A DNA stretch of 64,000 nt from Uloborus plumipes. Its lineage: Eukaryota; Arthropoda; Arachnida; Araneae; Uloboridae. The stretch spans positions 1-64,000 of the forward strand of contig JAXGGA010002317.1 in assembly GCA_038373865.1 (NCBI GenBank), in the 5' to 3' direction. This document shows, piece after piece, positions 34,053 through 45,890 of the stretch. The position numbers and the translations under genes are program-made. Under the pieces are notes generated by a model. The model was not told where the DNA came from. It was given only the letters and a program-made list of their open reading frames with translations, and searched no databases. Within the stretch, counting starts at the first letter, position 1. The number at the start of each line of letters is the position of its first letter.

Positions 34053-35295
34053 TGAAACTAATTGATTTTACGCCTATAAATAATTAAAAATTCAACTTGA
34101 AACCTACATATTTTATTTGTATTGCTTCATTTTCTTGTATTTCAAAATTAAATTTAAAAAAAAAATGTGGGCAATTTTTGGGGGTTTGCAATTTTTTCCA
34201 AAAAAAATTCGTAAGGGAAGTGGTTAAACAATGGTTTGCTCATTCAAAAAAAAAAGTTAATTTAAAACTAGGTATTTCTTTCATATTAACGTTACAAAAT
34301 TTTTAAGCATATAAAACTTTAAAAGTTCTTTCATTCTTTTTACTAAGCCTAAATTATCATATAATTACAAATACTTCGCAATATTGGCTCTCCTCTAACT
34401 TACCCCCCCCCCTCTTGGCGATTTTTGGAATTTAGATGCATGAGTTACCTTAAAATTATCGTTAAAGTGGAAAAAATATCTTCAGTTGCAAGAGTATGGA
34501 TTTTTTCCTACCAGAAAGTCTATTTCAATTAGTTTGAGAAAAAAACAATTTAGAAGACTTCTTTCTGACAATAATTTATGATATTGTTTATTTCTGATTC
34601 AAACTAAACCACAAAATGAAGTTTTGACTTTGGGACCTAATTCTAATAGTCTTAAAGTCACTTAAGTTAGTATTATATTAAGATGAATTTTTAACACTTT
34701 TATGAAATTTTAATAAGCAGACAGACGTCAACACGAGAAAAACTTGGGTACTAAGGCATTCTAAAAATGTGTCGTAAAAATTCTGATTACTTCGAATAAC
34801 TTGTTAAATCACTGCCGCCAAAACAGATGACTAAAAGCATCAAATTCCTCCAGTAGGACAAGAAAAAGTAATCAATGGAAAAAATAGAGATCACTTGAAT
34901 AGAGGGTTTATTGGGGGATCAACATGTTAATATTTTATTCAAAATCCACTTAAACAATTGACTACTCTATAATAAACACCAATGACACCAATATACATCT
35001 TGTCAGTAACTTTTTTCAGCGGATTGTTAAGCGATAAAATGTCAATTGATGAAAACTGAATTTAATTTAAGGTTCTTTTTATGCTATCCTAATAAATTTA
35101 GTACCCGAACTCGAAGTATATGTTGTAAATAAACAAATAAAGGGTAGTCAGTATAAAGTTGGGCAGTCTTAGCGAGAAATCATTCAAGTGAAAAATATAA
35201 ATGTTTCAAAAACTAGTAACAGAATTACAGTAATTAAAACTGAATATAAAACGCAGCAATAGTAAAGAATGAGATCAACAGCAGAAACATAATAT

Positions 35296-36990
35296 TCTCT
35301 ACTAATAATAAAGCTGAAGGTTTGTCTCTCTTTCTGTCTTTCCGTCTGTCTGTTACGCGCGTAGCGCCAAAACCATTCGGTCGATTTTCATGCCAATTGG
35401 TACAAAATTAGTTTGTAGCATGTAGTTTTGCACCTCGAAGCGATTTTTCGAAAATTCCATTTCGTTCTTTTTCTATTCGAATTCTTAGCGGAAATTCGAT
35501 AAAATAGGGAAGAAATATTTCACACACATTTTCAAGTCTTATGTCATTCGAAAGCTTGAAATTTTCTGCACAAAATGAAGTTTTTTCGAAGTTTCTACGA
35601 TCATCAGGAGAGCTGTAACAACTGTTTTTAGAATCCCGAAATTCAAGGCTTACCTTCAGTAAAGCAAGCCAAACGATTCTAAAATGATTGAGCTCTGGAA
35701 TAAAATTTGTTTGAAAAGAGAGATAAAATGAATTATTTTATCAACGGAAATCAACTTTTTATATTGTTACTATGGTTACGCGTTCATACTTATTTTTGTT
35801 TCGTTCTTTTTCCAGGGTTGCCAGACGTAGTATTTTTGATTCTACGGTAGTATTTTTTCGGCCCAAATAAGGAGCACAGTATTTTTCTGGCAACCCTGTT
35901 TCCAATATACTAATGACTTAATTAAAAGACTTGGCGTTTTTTTTTTTTTTTTTTTTTTTTCTTTTCATTTTCATAGATTTCGCATTTCAGCAACATTGAG
36001 TTTGGCAACGTTTTGAAAAAGTAGTATTTTGTAATATTTTTTTAGAGGAGGCGCAGTATTTTTTTGTTCCAATTCTCTGGCAACCCTGTCTTTTTTCCGG
36101 TGAAGATGCTTTGGGACCCTGCTTCCCTGCTTGGCGCGTTTTCAAAAAGTCAACTAAGCAAAATAGCTAGAAGTTACCACGCTTGGCGCGCCTATCGTTC
36201 ATTTAGCGAGAAAAGGGTACCTAAAGCACAGATTAACGAAATATCGTATCAATTGCCATATTGCATCGTTTTTTTAAGTGTTTCATTTCGGAAAATGTAT
36301 TGTTTTGTTTTTTAAGCTAGGAAAGAAAACTTTCTTCTTCTTTTAAACTTTGGTAAGATTTCTGTTGGTTTCTGTTATCAACAAAATTGTTCTTATTTTC
36401 TCTTTTGGCTTATTTTTCTCGATCTCCCTTGGGGTTGCATTCGAATGTTCCAAGAGGGTGTTTTACCCCATTTATCGGGTAAATCAGTGTTTTCAATGCA
36501 AGGTGATATGAATTGGTTAACAAAAGTGATATGAATTGGCGCGACCACTTGGCGATATATCGCCAAGCTTTTGATCGCTAAGTATTTGACGCCAAATTGG
36601 CGAAAAAAATTTTTCTTTTTTATTTGGGTTCAATTTGGCGCTGTTGGCGATATTTTGCGAAAAATCCACTGAATGATGTTAAAATCGACGATATTTGGGA
36701 GATTAATCATTGTAAAACATTTTTTTTGCATTGTTTCGTAGCAAACTAGGGATACAAATGTTTGAATTGTTATCTTGCTCACTCCAAGCACTATTTTAGC
36801 ACTTAAGGCATCTACTAAGAAATTTACACTTAAAATTAAGTAGTGTGGGGTCCATATCAGATCTTTATATCACTTTAAAGGAATTATAGTTGAATAAAAC
36901 TAAAATAGAGAATTTTTTCTGCTATATCAACTATTTTACAAATGCACTTTTAATTTTATACTACGGGCAAAGCCGTGCGGGTACCGCTAG
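35296..36990 (+). mobile_element. Non-autonomous Helitron, family 1 copy B
   Basis: The element starts TCTCTACTAATAATAAAG and ends with a hairpin (ACGGGCAAAGCCGT) about ten bases before CTAG, followed by T: the standard Helitron layout, with no TIR or target duplication. It aligns with copies A and C in the outer parts but is more diverged. Inside, a hAT-type MITE (35813-36088) interrupts it, and the part after that insertion differs from copies A and C until about 36290. It keeps the TTGGCG palindrome cluster (about 36535-36660). No Rep/helicase ORF. Confidence 0.85.
35813..36088. mobile_element. hAT-type MITE nested in Helitron copy B
   Basis: The ends are CAGGGTTGCCAGA and TCTGGCAACCCTG. 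The intact Helitron copies run straight through GTTCTTTTTC at this point, so the insertion site is visible. The flanks TCTTTTTC and TCTTTTTT fit an 8-bp duplication with one change. An extra internal copy of CTGGCAACCCTG at about 35888-35899 suggests a partial internal duplication. Non-coding, with a T-run at 35938-35960. Confidence 0.78.
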
Positions 36991-37425
36991 TTCCTAATAA
37001 TTACATAAAAATATTGCTCATTATGTGTTACAAAATACATGTACGAAAATATTCACTTGTATAATTTTATTGTCTTAATAGTTTTCAAATGAAACTAAAC
37101 CATCAAATCTGATCAATTATAACAAATTGGACTCGATAAATTTAAATGACTTGTATTTTAAAGTTTTTTAATGAACATTTTGAATTCCTTTTCAGAACTT
37201 TAAACTACTTGTTATAGTAAAATTCTGAAGATGTATAAACATCAACAAAGAGAATAATAATATGAAAAAAGGTTTTTAAGGCGGAATTTAAGTATAGGAA
37301 GATTTTTCTTGTTATGGTTTGAAAGTTGAAGAGGTCTATCTTCCAGTGAATTGTGACAGGAAGACTTAGTCCAATTTTAATTTGTAGTGCACATGATAAC
37401 TCCAAAAATTCAACGTATCTATATC

Positions 37426-37456
<31 letters not shown>

Positions 37457-38097
37457 GAATGTTGGTAAATGTGTGTGTGTGTGTGTTCCCTAAGATCTAA
37501 GAAACTACCCGGAAGATTTGGCAGAAATTTTCACCGTTTGTTCCTTTTGGTACTGGGAAGGTTTAGAGACCAGTTTCAACAAAATCCGATGGGTAGTTAT
37601 TTTTTATTTCAATTTTAAACCTGATTCTGTCTTTGTAATTTCAATTTAAAAATCCATTTTCGAAAGCTTTCATCAATCCAATCGAGTATTTTGTGTATCA
37701 ACTCAACTCTCTGGCAGATAGTTGGAATTGCTTGCTACCGTAAATTTGGCAATCTTTTAAATCGCGCCAAGAGCCCTCAATAATGGAAGTTTTCCCAATA
37801 ACTATCTCAAGTATAAAGGATAAAAAAGGTATTTGATTAACAGATTAATGTTTTTTTAAAAACAAATGAGATTCAGTTTCATCTTTCGGAACTCTTTTAG
37901 ATTTGTAGAGGCTTAGATGTCATGCATTATTTTCCAGACGAACACTATTTTGTTCTTTATCAAAGTATTACTATATTTTCTCGCCAAACATCCAATCAAT
38001 AGTTCGTTTTCATGTCCATACTATTTGCTATGATATACCGCAATGTAGGAAATTATTTTAACGCCTTACGGAATGGTGTATATTTAGCGCCAAATAT

Positions 38098-38156
38098 AAG
38101 TTGACGGTCTACTTTTTTGAATTGATCAGTGCATTTTTACGACGTTAACTGTACAT
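38098..38156 (+). repeat. Helitron tandem unit, left fragment before hAT
   Basis: This fragment (GACGGTCTACTTTTTTGAATTGATCAGTGCATTTTTAC and onward, stated here by its landmarks GGTCTAC, GATCAGTGC and GACGTTAACTGTACAT) is the same unit that recurs right of the hAT element at 41150-41560. It shows that the hAT landed inside the Helitron's own tandem repeat. Confidence 0.75.
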
Positions 38157-41093
38157 TAGGGTGGAGCGGTCCTCCATGTTAAAAATTTTTTTTATTCAAA
38201 TCTAAATGGGGCGGGGTGGGAAAGTTGTTCTATGTACTAAACATCCTAAATATGAAATATCTTTTTAAAATATTAATATTTAATACTGCCCCAACAGCGT
38301 TCAACATTAAAAAAAATCATAAAAATTCACATTTTTCAATATTTTTTTTTTCAAAAATTTTTTTCAATAGTCATTTTTGGGCGGGGTGGAAAAGCCGTTA
38401 TATGAAATAAACATCCTGAATGTAAAATATCTTTTTGAAATTTTAATATTTAATACTGCCCCAATAATATTAAATATTTGACAAAATCCTAGAAAATGTA
38501 GTTATTTCCATTTTTTATTTTCCCTTTCAGTTAGCCGCTCCTCCTTGGCTCCAGTACAAAAAGCCTCTACTCCCCCTCCCCCCTTGCCCACTGTCTGTGG
38601 GGCTGTTGTGAAATGTAGGGTAAAACCATTCTGGCGTACATCGTGTCGCATTTGCTTCCATTGAGTCGTCTACTGTCTAGCAGATTTCACTTTATTCCAA
38701 GTCAATTCGCTTTTGTAAGCTTCTATAATTATTTTAGAGGTTGAATTGTGTTTAAATGATGTAATGTCATAGTTAAGAAGCAAATTTGTGTGCCCTGTTT
38801 TCGGACGTGGGTGTGATTTACCTATTAATTGTTTACCTACTTATGAAGACATAATGCTGTGTTATGTGTGGCTGTGATAGAGCAGCAGCAAACCAAAACA
38901 ATACAAGAACCTAGTTAGTGAAACATGTGAAGAAGTTGCTGAGAAGGTGATGAAACTATGGGAATTAGCTTCAATTCTGGTTAAACACCATCGTGAGATA
39001 GTGTAAAAAATTAAAGCATATCATGGTAAGTATAGAAACTTATTAAAACCTTATGCATCAAGAAAAAAATGTAAAAAGTTTTTGTGATAAGATAAAACTA
39101 TTCAGAAAGAATGCCAAGTACCTTTTTGACATAGCAACATGCAAGTGTGACTCTTTTGACTCTTGCATCTGTGAAACAATGCGAAAAATATCAATTGCAG
39201 AAAGACATTTTTGCTTGATCAACACACTGACAGAAAGATGACCATTGGCAACATTGATGTGAAATCAACAAAAATAATCTTCAAAGAATAAATCGAAAGA
39301 GAAAATTTGAATTATTTCTGGAAAAAAATACAATGTCTACTCATTCCATCAGCAGCAGCACATGCCCAAGCTCACCAGTAAGAAAGAAAAAGGAACATTT
39401 TCAAATGAAACACATCAAGAAACTGGACCGAGTACATCACATGCAACTAGTGGTTTAAAAGAGTATTCCGCAGTAGCTAAAAGGTATAATTAAGGTATAA
39501 TAATAAAGGTAATAGGTATAAAATTTCTGACAGAGCTGGAGCAGCGATTGTCTCAGCTATACTCCAAGATGTTGGTTTGGTTTCTCAAAGTGACTTATCA
39601 AAAGTTGTGGACAGAAGTAAAAGTAGACGATCCAGACAAAAAGAAAGAGCTCTGGTAACTAATACAACCTTGGTTGATATGAAATCTAATCAAATAGGTT
39701 TATACTTTGATGGCAGGAAAGATAAAACTCTTTTCAAGGAGGAATCAAGGAGAAAAGTTATATTAGAGGAGCATATAAGCTTGATAAAGGAACCAGGGTC
39801 TGAATATATGGGTCATCTTTCCTTAAGCTCTGGAAAGGCAATAATTGTAAGTGAAGAAATACAGCACTTTTTAACAAAAAATAATATTGATAATAGTAAA
39901 ATTGCTGTTATTGGCAGCGACGGAACGGCAGTTAATACTGGAGTGCAAGGAGGTGTCCTTCGAATTTTGGAAACAAAGTTTGAAAAGCCATTACACTGGT
40001 TTGTATGTAAACTGCATGCAAATGAGCTTATTCTGCGCCACATTTTCGAACACCTTGACGGTAGTACAATTGGACCTCAAAGTTTTTCAGGACCTGTTGG
40101 CAAATCCCTAAAAGGCTGTGAACACCTTCCGGTTGTAGCAGTTAAAAAGATTTGTTGTACACTCCCGAAATTGCGGTATTTACCGAACTCATTAAAAGCG
40201 GTCATCGACTTAGTAATTCAACGAAACGGATATTTCGGACATCTCGAAAATATTCTTATTGCAATGTGAGCTGACGACAGGCAGGACGTACAAGTTTTGG
40301 CATTGCGCAGAATTTTAAAGGCACGGTAGGTAAATAAACCTTCAAGGCATGTTATTCGCACATTTGAAATTCCTAAGTTCAACTTCGCAGCTACTGAATA
40401 CATTGATATAATAAATTGGGCTAATGTGACAGTCACTGAGCCGCCGTTAACCAAGCAGTTTAATGATCAAGTTATCTCAGGGTGCATCATGCATCCACAA
40501 ACTACAAATAATATCATAGTATCCCATGTCAAGCTATTCCCTTGCCCCAATCAAGCCACTGAAAGGTGCGTGAAACTAGTAACTGAAGCGTCCGCTTCGG
40601 TTTGTGGACCTATCAGACGGGATGGATTTATTAAAACTTGTTTGGAGTCACGTAAACAAATGCCATTTTTTAACATTAAAGGACAATACAGACCAGTATA
40701 AGTAGATATTTTAATCATTGTCGTCAATGTGATTGTAAGTTTAACTAATATATCTAAAAAATTGCAATTTCTATGATTTTGTAAAATGTTTAATATTATT
40801 GTGGTATAATTAAATATTAATATTTTAAAAAGAAATTTTGTATCCAGGATTTGTATTGCATAAAACAACTTTTCTTCACCGACCAAAAATGATTATCGAA
40901 AAAAAAAGTTAAAAAAAAAATTCTGAAAAATGGCAATTTCTATGATTTTTTAAAATCTTCAATATTGTTGGGGCAGTATTAAATATCAATATTTTTAAAA
41001 GATATTTTATATTCAGGATGTTGATTTGACAGAACAACTTTCCCACCCCGCCCAAAATTAATTATCAAAAAAAAAATTTTTCGCTCCACCCTA
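38157..41093 (+). mobile_element. hAT element, 2.94 kb, perfect 8-bp target duplication
   Basis: Ends TAGGGTGGAGCG and CGCTCCACCCTA form a perfect 12-bp TIR. The flanks CTGTACAT (38149-38156 and 41094-41101) are an exact 8-bp duplication that fits the hAT preference nTnnnnAn. Both subterminal regions carry inverted blocks including GGGGCGGGGTGGGAAAG / CTTTCCCACCCCGCCC and GGGGCAGTATTAAATAT. The centre encodes a broken transposase (next entry). It inserted into the tandem-repeat part of the Helitron spanning 37418-42096, so it is the younger of the two. Confidence 0.92.
39053..40701 (+). pseudogene. hAT transposase, disrupted
   Basis: Three open blocks carry transposase-like sequence. 39053-39241 is a short block with Cys pairs (CKC, CIC) and an AERHFCLINTLTER segment. 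39577-40269 is the core. 40426-40701 is a C-terminal part beginning near VTEPPLTKQF and containing TERCVKLVTEAS. The core has IGSDGTAVNTG and LHWFVCKLHANELILRHIF, in the position of the catalytic DG and C..H...L segments of hAT transposases. The core and C-terminal block share a frame, separated by stops at 40267 (TGA) and 40327 (TAG). The first block is in another frame. The gene is therefore inactive. Family placement rests mainly on the element's TIR and 8-bp duplication; the protein belongs to a lineage often left unnamed in arthropod genomes. Confidence 0.75.
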
Positions 41094-41760
41094 CTGTACA
41101 TATGCACATTTTTCCTTTTTATTGGTTACCGTGCTTTTTTTTCTTTTTGAAATAAAAGGAGCAATTAATGATCTATTTTTTTGGATTGATCAGTGCATTT
41201 TTACAACGTAATTGTACATACGTAAATTTTTCTTTATTGTTGTTCAGCGTGCTTTTTTTTTTTTTTTTTTGAATTTAAAGGAACAATTGATGGTCTACTT
41301 TTGTAAATATGTATATTTCTCTTTATTACTGTTCACCGTGGGTTTTTTTTTTTTTTTTTTTTTTTTTCTTTTTTTGAAGGAGCAATTGATGGTCTACTTT
41401 TTTGGAATGTCCAGTGCATTTTTAGAACGTAATTGTAAATGTGTAAATTTCTCATTGTTATTGTTCACCGTGCTTTTTTTTGAATTTGGAAGAGCGATTG
41501 ATGGTCTACCTTTTGGACTGTCCAGTGCATTTTTGCAACGTAATTGTAAATGTGTACAATTACGTATTAACTCTTATTAAGTATTAAGTATTAACTCTTT
41601 ATTTTTGTTCACCGTGCTTTTTTTATAACTTTAAAATAGCTATTTGTAGTCCAGTCACATTCTATTGTAAATATGTCAATTTCATTTTATTACTATTCAC
41701 TACTCTCTCTCTCTCCTTTTTAATTAATTTAAAAGAGCTATTCATGGTGCTGTCACATTA
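41094..41760 (+). repeat. Helitron-internal tandem repeats (~120-140 bp units)
   Basis: At least four units share the order GAGCAATTGATGGTCTAC, CAGTGCATTTTT, AACGTAATTGTA, AAATTTCT, TTGTTCACCGTGC and a T-run. T-run length varies strongly between units. The first unit after the hAT element restarts just at the target duplication. The open frame over this region (41212-41580) is a product of the repeats and not a gene. Confidence 0.8.
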
Positions 41761-42358
41761 TACATTTTATGTGTCTCTATATTTTATTTTCAAAACGAAG
41801 ATCTCTTTTACACGATTTGTGGAGAGCTTCTTCGTCTTGATGTGTAAATAAAATTCCTATCTAAAATCAAATTATGTGTAAATTTTTTCATTGTTCAGTA
41901 TTTTTTAATTTTTATAAAAATAATTGGTGGCCTATTTGTAGATTGTTCAATGCGTAATTTCAATTTTGCTTGATTTAGAATTTTTAAAATCTTTCATGCC
42001 TATTTTCAACAACGCTTTATAGATTTTTACATCCAAAACACCATGTGGAGACGAAATATACATCTAGGCAGAATAACGTCTGCCGGGTTCTGCTAGTCTG
42101 CTCTAAAATGAAATTAACAATTATGAACTTTGTTAAACATCGAAAGTTTCTTACTTGTTAATTTTGATCACTTTCAATAATCCGAAAAACAGTCCACTTT
42201 TCTTTTGAAAAAGGAAAACTCGGACACTGAACATAACATATCTTTGCTTCATAATACAGTTCTTTAAATTCACCTCTCATCTTTGAATCTAAACATTGAA
42301 CGGAAAAACAGCAACACTGCCACACGGATCTGATCAATATTCAAATTTTCATTTATTT

Positions 42359-42592
42359 CGTTCGTTCGTTCGTTTTTGGGCTATAAACCCAGGTTTTTTG
42401 ATGAGGACCACAATCTAGTGTTTTTCCTCCGTTACATATGAATTTTATTACATATATCTTGTACAGACAATGTATGAAAGAGTTACATCACTAGAGAAGG
42501 AAAGTACATTCGGAGCTAGGGTGGGAGTTGAACCCACCGTCTCAGAGTTATCGGCAACACGCTTTAGACCGCTCGGCCACTGAGACCCCTTC
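42359..42592 (-). mobile_element. tRNA-derived SINE 1 with 9-bp target duplication
   Basis: On the minus strand the head reads GGGGTCTCAGTGGCCGAGCGG (A-box region), then GGTGGGTTCAACTCCCACC (B-box region), a leucine/serine-tRNA-like head. A non-tRNA body follows, and the 3' tail is an (ACGA)n run, seen as TTCG repeats at the left. The direct repeat CATTTATTT (42350-42358 and 42593-42601) marks the insertion. Acceptor-stem pairing is lost, so this is a SINE and not a tRNA gene. Confidence 0.85.
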
Positions 42593-42601
42593 CATTTATT
42601 T

Positions 42602-42816
42602 ACAACACACATCTGGAGCTCGTGAACTTGTTCACACCTAACCTGCTTATGAACGCGCTGCCAATATGACAGATTGTACGATACAGATACATAATAGTAG
42701 TACAGAGCCTACAGCACCGGAAAAAAAAGTTACAACTAGGGGTAATGCAAAGAGTCGAACCCATCTCATCGTGATTATCAGACTGACGCGGTTTCACACT
42801 GTGCCACCGACGCCCA
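42602..42816 (-). repeat. tRNA-derived SINE 2 (Ile-tRNA-like head)
   Basis: The minus strand begins GGGCGTCGGTGGCACAGTG near 42816, continues through an anticodon-loop-like CTGATAA and a B-box GGGTTCGACTC, and ends the tRNA-like part near 42740. The body extends left with no recognised tail. It lies head-to-tail with SINE 1 and SINE 3, all on the minus strand. No target duplication was found, so the left border is a guess. Confidence 0.68.
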
Positions 42817-42853
42817 CGTTATCCAAACTTCGAATAAAAAGTTGATTTTAGTT

Positions 42854-43058
42854 CTTTTTTTTTTTTTTTTTTTTTTCCAGAAGCCATCAGCTTCAACATT
42901 TATGAGGACTGCGTACTATGCGCTTTGCCCCCTGACAAACACAGGACAGATTTGCGGCACAGAGAGGATGAAATAACATCCATGGGCAGGGCGGGATTCG
43001 AACCCGCAACCACTTGCTTTCGAGGAGAGTACTCTACCTCTAGGCCCACGTGGCCCCC
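42854..43058 (-). repeat. tRNA-derived SINE 3 with poly(A) tail
   Basis: The minus-strand head starts GGGGGCCACGTGGGCCTAG, contains A-box CTAGAGGTAGAGTAC, an anticodon-like loop CTCGAAA, and a near-consensus B-box GCGGGTTCGAATCCCGC. About 110 bases of body follow, ending in a T-run on the + strand (about 42855-42877), that is, a poly(A) tail. The strong B-box arm suggests a fairly young copy. A clear target duplication was not seen. Confidence 0.78.
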
Positions 43059-45500
43059 TATTTCCTTATTTATAATTTGCATCACTGACAGCGCCATCTT
43101 GGCACATATTACATCAAGAATATTAGCTTTAAGAATTCAATGTAGTTACCTGTCCATTCACTAGCCTGTGTGTATTTATCAAAACAATTCCTGTTGTGAA
43201 ACAAAATGTCATTGATTTGCATTACTTACATTAGCGGAAGAAACTGAGGTAAGTGTGTTTAAAAAAAAAATTTTGTGTGCTATTTTCAGTACTTTGCTTG
43301 AGCATTATGTAAAGCAGAACAAACCGATCGTTTTGATGTTTTTATCTAGTAATGTTACTGCATTTAACCCTTTATCTCGTAAAAACAACTTCAATGAGTT
43401 TATAAGTTACTGTAATACACAGCAATATAAAGTAACAAAATTGCGAAATGCGGTAAAAGTTCATAGAACCTTGAGGCAAAAGTGCGCAGTGCGTACTTTT
43501 ACCCCATATAACTAAATATGTGCATTTCACCTTTTTTTTTTTTTTTTAATGCTTGATTCCTATTTTATTTTAGAAACCGAACAATAGGAAAATCGAAGGC
43601 AGTTTTGAAGGGAAGGTGGAGCAAAACAACTTGTTCGATTTCAGGGAAAATGTTTAAATTAATAAGAAGATTCTATCTTCTAAAACATTGTTAGGGGTTT
43701 TTTTTTCGAAAGGACCTGAAGACCTTCTTTGTCTATTAAATATTTTACCATGTATGATTTTCATAGTAACTGTCCCTTGTTAAAAACCATTCCAATGAGA
43801 AAAATTCCTATAAGGTAGTAAGTGCTTTACAAGAAAAAATTGCGATTAAATTAGGGTTTTTATGATTACTTATTTTTTGTTAATCAGTTTTTGTGTTCAT
43901 TTTTTCGTGATTAATGCTTTAATGATGATTTATTAATTGCCTTATTATTATTATTTTCAATTTTCAATATTGACACATGTTAAAAAATAACAATTAAATT
44001 TTATCAAATATTCACATTTTCATGGTCATGGAGCTTAAGTATGCACTGCATACTTACATCCCATCGTGTGAGTTTGCAAAGTAAGGGATAGGGAAAAAAT
44101 GTGATATTTTGGTTAGTAATGTTCCAATTGGTCTCAGTATTGAATACGATTTCGTCAATTTCCTGATGTAAATCCTTCATTGAAATTTTTATAGACAACA
44201 ATCTAAAAATTAAAAAAAAACTAAAATTTCGTACTCCCCCCCCCCCTTTACCCTACTTGTATTCTATCATTCCCGTCGTTTCAAGTTTTCCTCTGGAGAG
44301 GGGAGGTAAAATGTGTGAACCTAATTCAAATTTTACGTAAAAAAAATTTAAAATATCTTCCCACTTTTATGTAAAAATATTATTTTTGTAAGCCAACCCG
44401 ACCACTTCTAAATGACGTGCCTGTTATCTATCATTCTTACAAAATCTTTAAATGTTTTAACATGTACTTGAAGATATTAGTTTCCAGTATGGCAGTTAAA
44501 ATTGTCTTCGAGGAGGGGAATTTATTTAATGACAGTTCTTACTTGCACATATATTGAGATACTAGGGATTGACAATAATTCTCAAAACTAAAGATCCTGT
44601 TTACCTACTAAATCCGTTTCAGGTTTCGCCTTTGTTAGTTTATTACCGTTTCCTTGATCATCCGTGATTTATACTGTAGTATCAAATCTTACAATTCAAA
44701 TTTCGAATCCTGTATAAATGGTAGTTACCACTGTATTAATTACAAATCCTATAAACTGTAGTAAAAATATAGTACACACTTGTAATTAAACTCGAACCAG
44801 TGTGGTTCAGTGTTACTAGAAACTTTCTTTTCAGTCAAGAATGCGTTCATCAAACACCAAAAAAAAACTTTCATGTGTATGAATCAGTTTAGAATGGAAC
44901 TAAATCAGACTTCAAATTCGAATTCAATGTCAAGAACAGGATTTAACCCCATACCTACGTTACGTTTGTCAGTTTATTGTTAAACAGAAACCGAATACAC
45001 ATGACATATTATTTAGAGAACTTACAACATGCTTAGAAACCGTTACATTTTGTACATTTAGGTCAATTGCAACCCATTGACTCTTTTAAGAACAGCCTTA
45101 ATGGCCACATATTTTTTGCAATAAGTAAGTATCATTGCAATAACACATTATTCTGAAATTACCGCAACGCACGAGTCCTTATACTAGTTTACTATCTTTC
45201 TTGCTACAAGATCAGCAATAATCAAGAAGCTAGGCACGAAGCTTTAAAACACTTGACTTCCTTATAGACTTAACCATATAAACAAAGAAGAGGAGCCCAT
45301 TTAAGTTCAAAAGGTAGTCTGATGTTGTCATTCAGGCGATAAAAATTCGAAATATTGGAGCGCATTAAGTATGTAGCAGCTTTGTTATGTGTAACTCGCA
45401 TTTAAGAATTTTTTTACGAAATTCTCTAATTTCAGGCCTTATTTCAGAGCATATGTAATTGAATCATAGACTTAAAATTTTACGCATTAGTTTGTGATAG

Positions 45501-45890
45501 GAAGTCACAACTTTTTTGTACTAATTCTTAACATTCGACGAAATGTTAAATATTTTGTAAATTTTCTCTTTTCTTGATTTTTTTCTAAAAATCTCTAAAG
45601 TCTAAGCCTCTTGCCAGATTAGAAGGTATTAACTCAAAGTCATGAAATTATTCTCAGTAATTAGTATTAAGAAGTCACAAATTTTCAGCACTAAGGCTTA
45701 ACATTCTGTGGATTTTAAATTATTTTGTAAATTTTCTTTTTTTTTCGATTTTTTCCTCTAAACTTCAAGCCTCTTGCCAGAGCAAAAGTCATTAACTCAA
45801 AGTCAAGAAATTTTTTCACCGTAATTAGTGTTGGGGATTTACAAATTTTTCGCACAAAGGCTAAGTGCTTTGCAGAAATTCAATTTTTTC
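45501..45890. repeat. Three-unit tandem repeat, ~170-bp period
   Basis: GAAGTCACAACTTTTTTGTAC at 45501 recurs as GAAGTCACAAATTTTCAGCAC at 45671 and, more diverged, as GGGATTTACAAATTTTTCGCA near 45834. Each is followed by a CTTAACATTC-like segment, and CTCTTGCCAGA and TTAACTCAAAGTCA recur between. The units are AT-rich and non-coding. Confidence 0.78.

Larger units (their letters stand above)
31290..35290. other. Intergenic stretch with small foldbacks, no supported gene
   Basis: No convincing exon was found. It contains a foldback with TACAGT motifs (32935-33119) and two short hairpins (33994-34052), listed separately, and a C-run near 34402-34412. Remaining frames are short and of low complexity. 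Confidence 0.4.
37418..42096 (+). mobile_element. Second Helitron type, split by a hAT element
   Basis: The 5' end TCTATATCTATATATA follows an A. The 3' end has a hairpin (GGCAGA-ATAACG-TCTGCC) about eight bases before CTAG (42093-42096), followed by T. These are Helitron signatures, and the terminal sequences differ from those of family 1. Without the 2.9-kb hAT insertion it would be about 1.7 kb. A TG-rich tract near the start, followed by conserved non-coding sequence, and internal tandem units near the 3' side are typical of non-autonomous Helitrons. No Rep/helicase ORF was seen. Confidence 0.8.

Noticed and set aside
41212..41580. 122-codon Phe-rich open frame
   Set aside because: It is translated T-runs and tandem units of the Helitron interior, with no protein character.
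42359..43058. Three functional tRNA genes on the minus strand
   Set aside because: Acceptor stems do not pair properly, and two have SINE-style bodies and tails, one with a target duplication.
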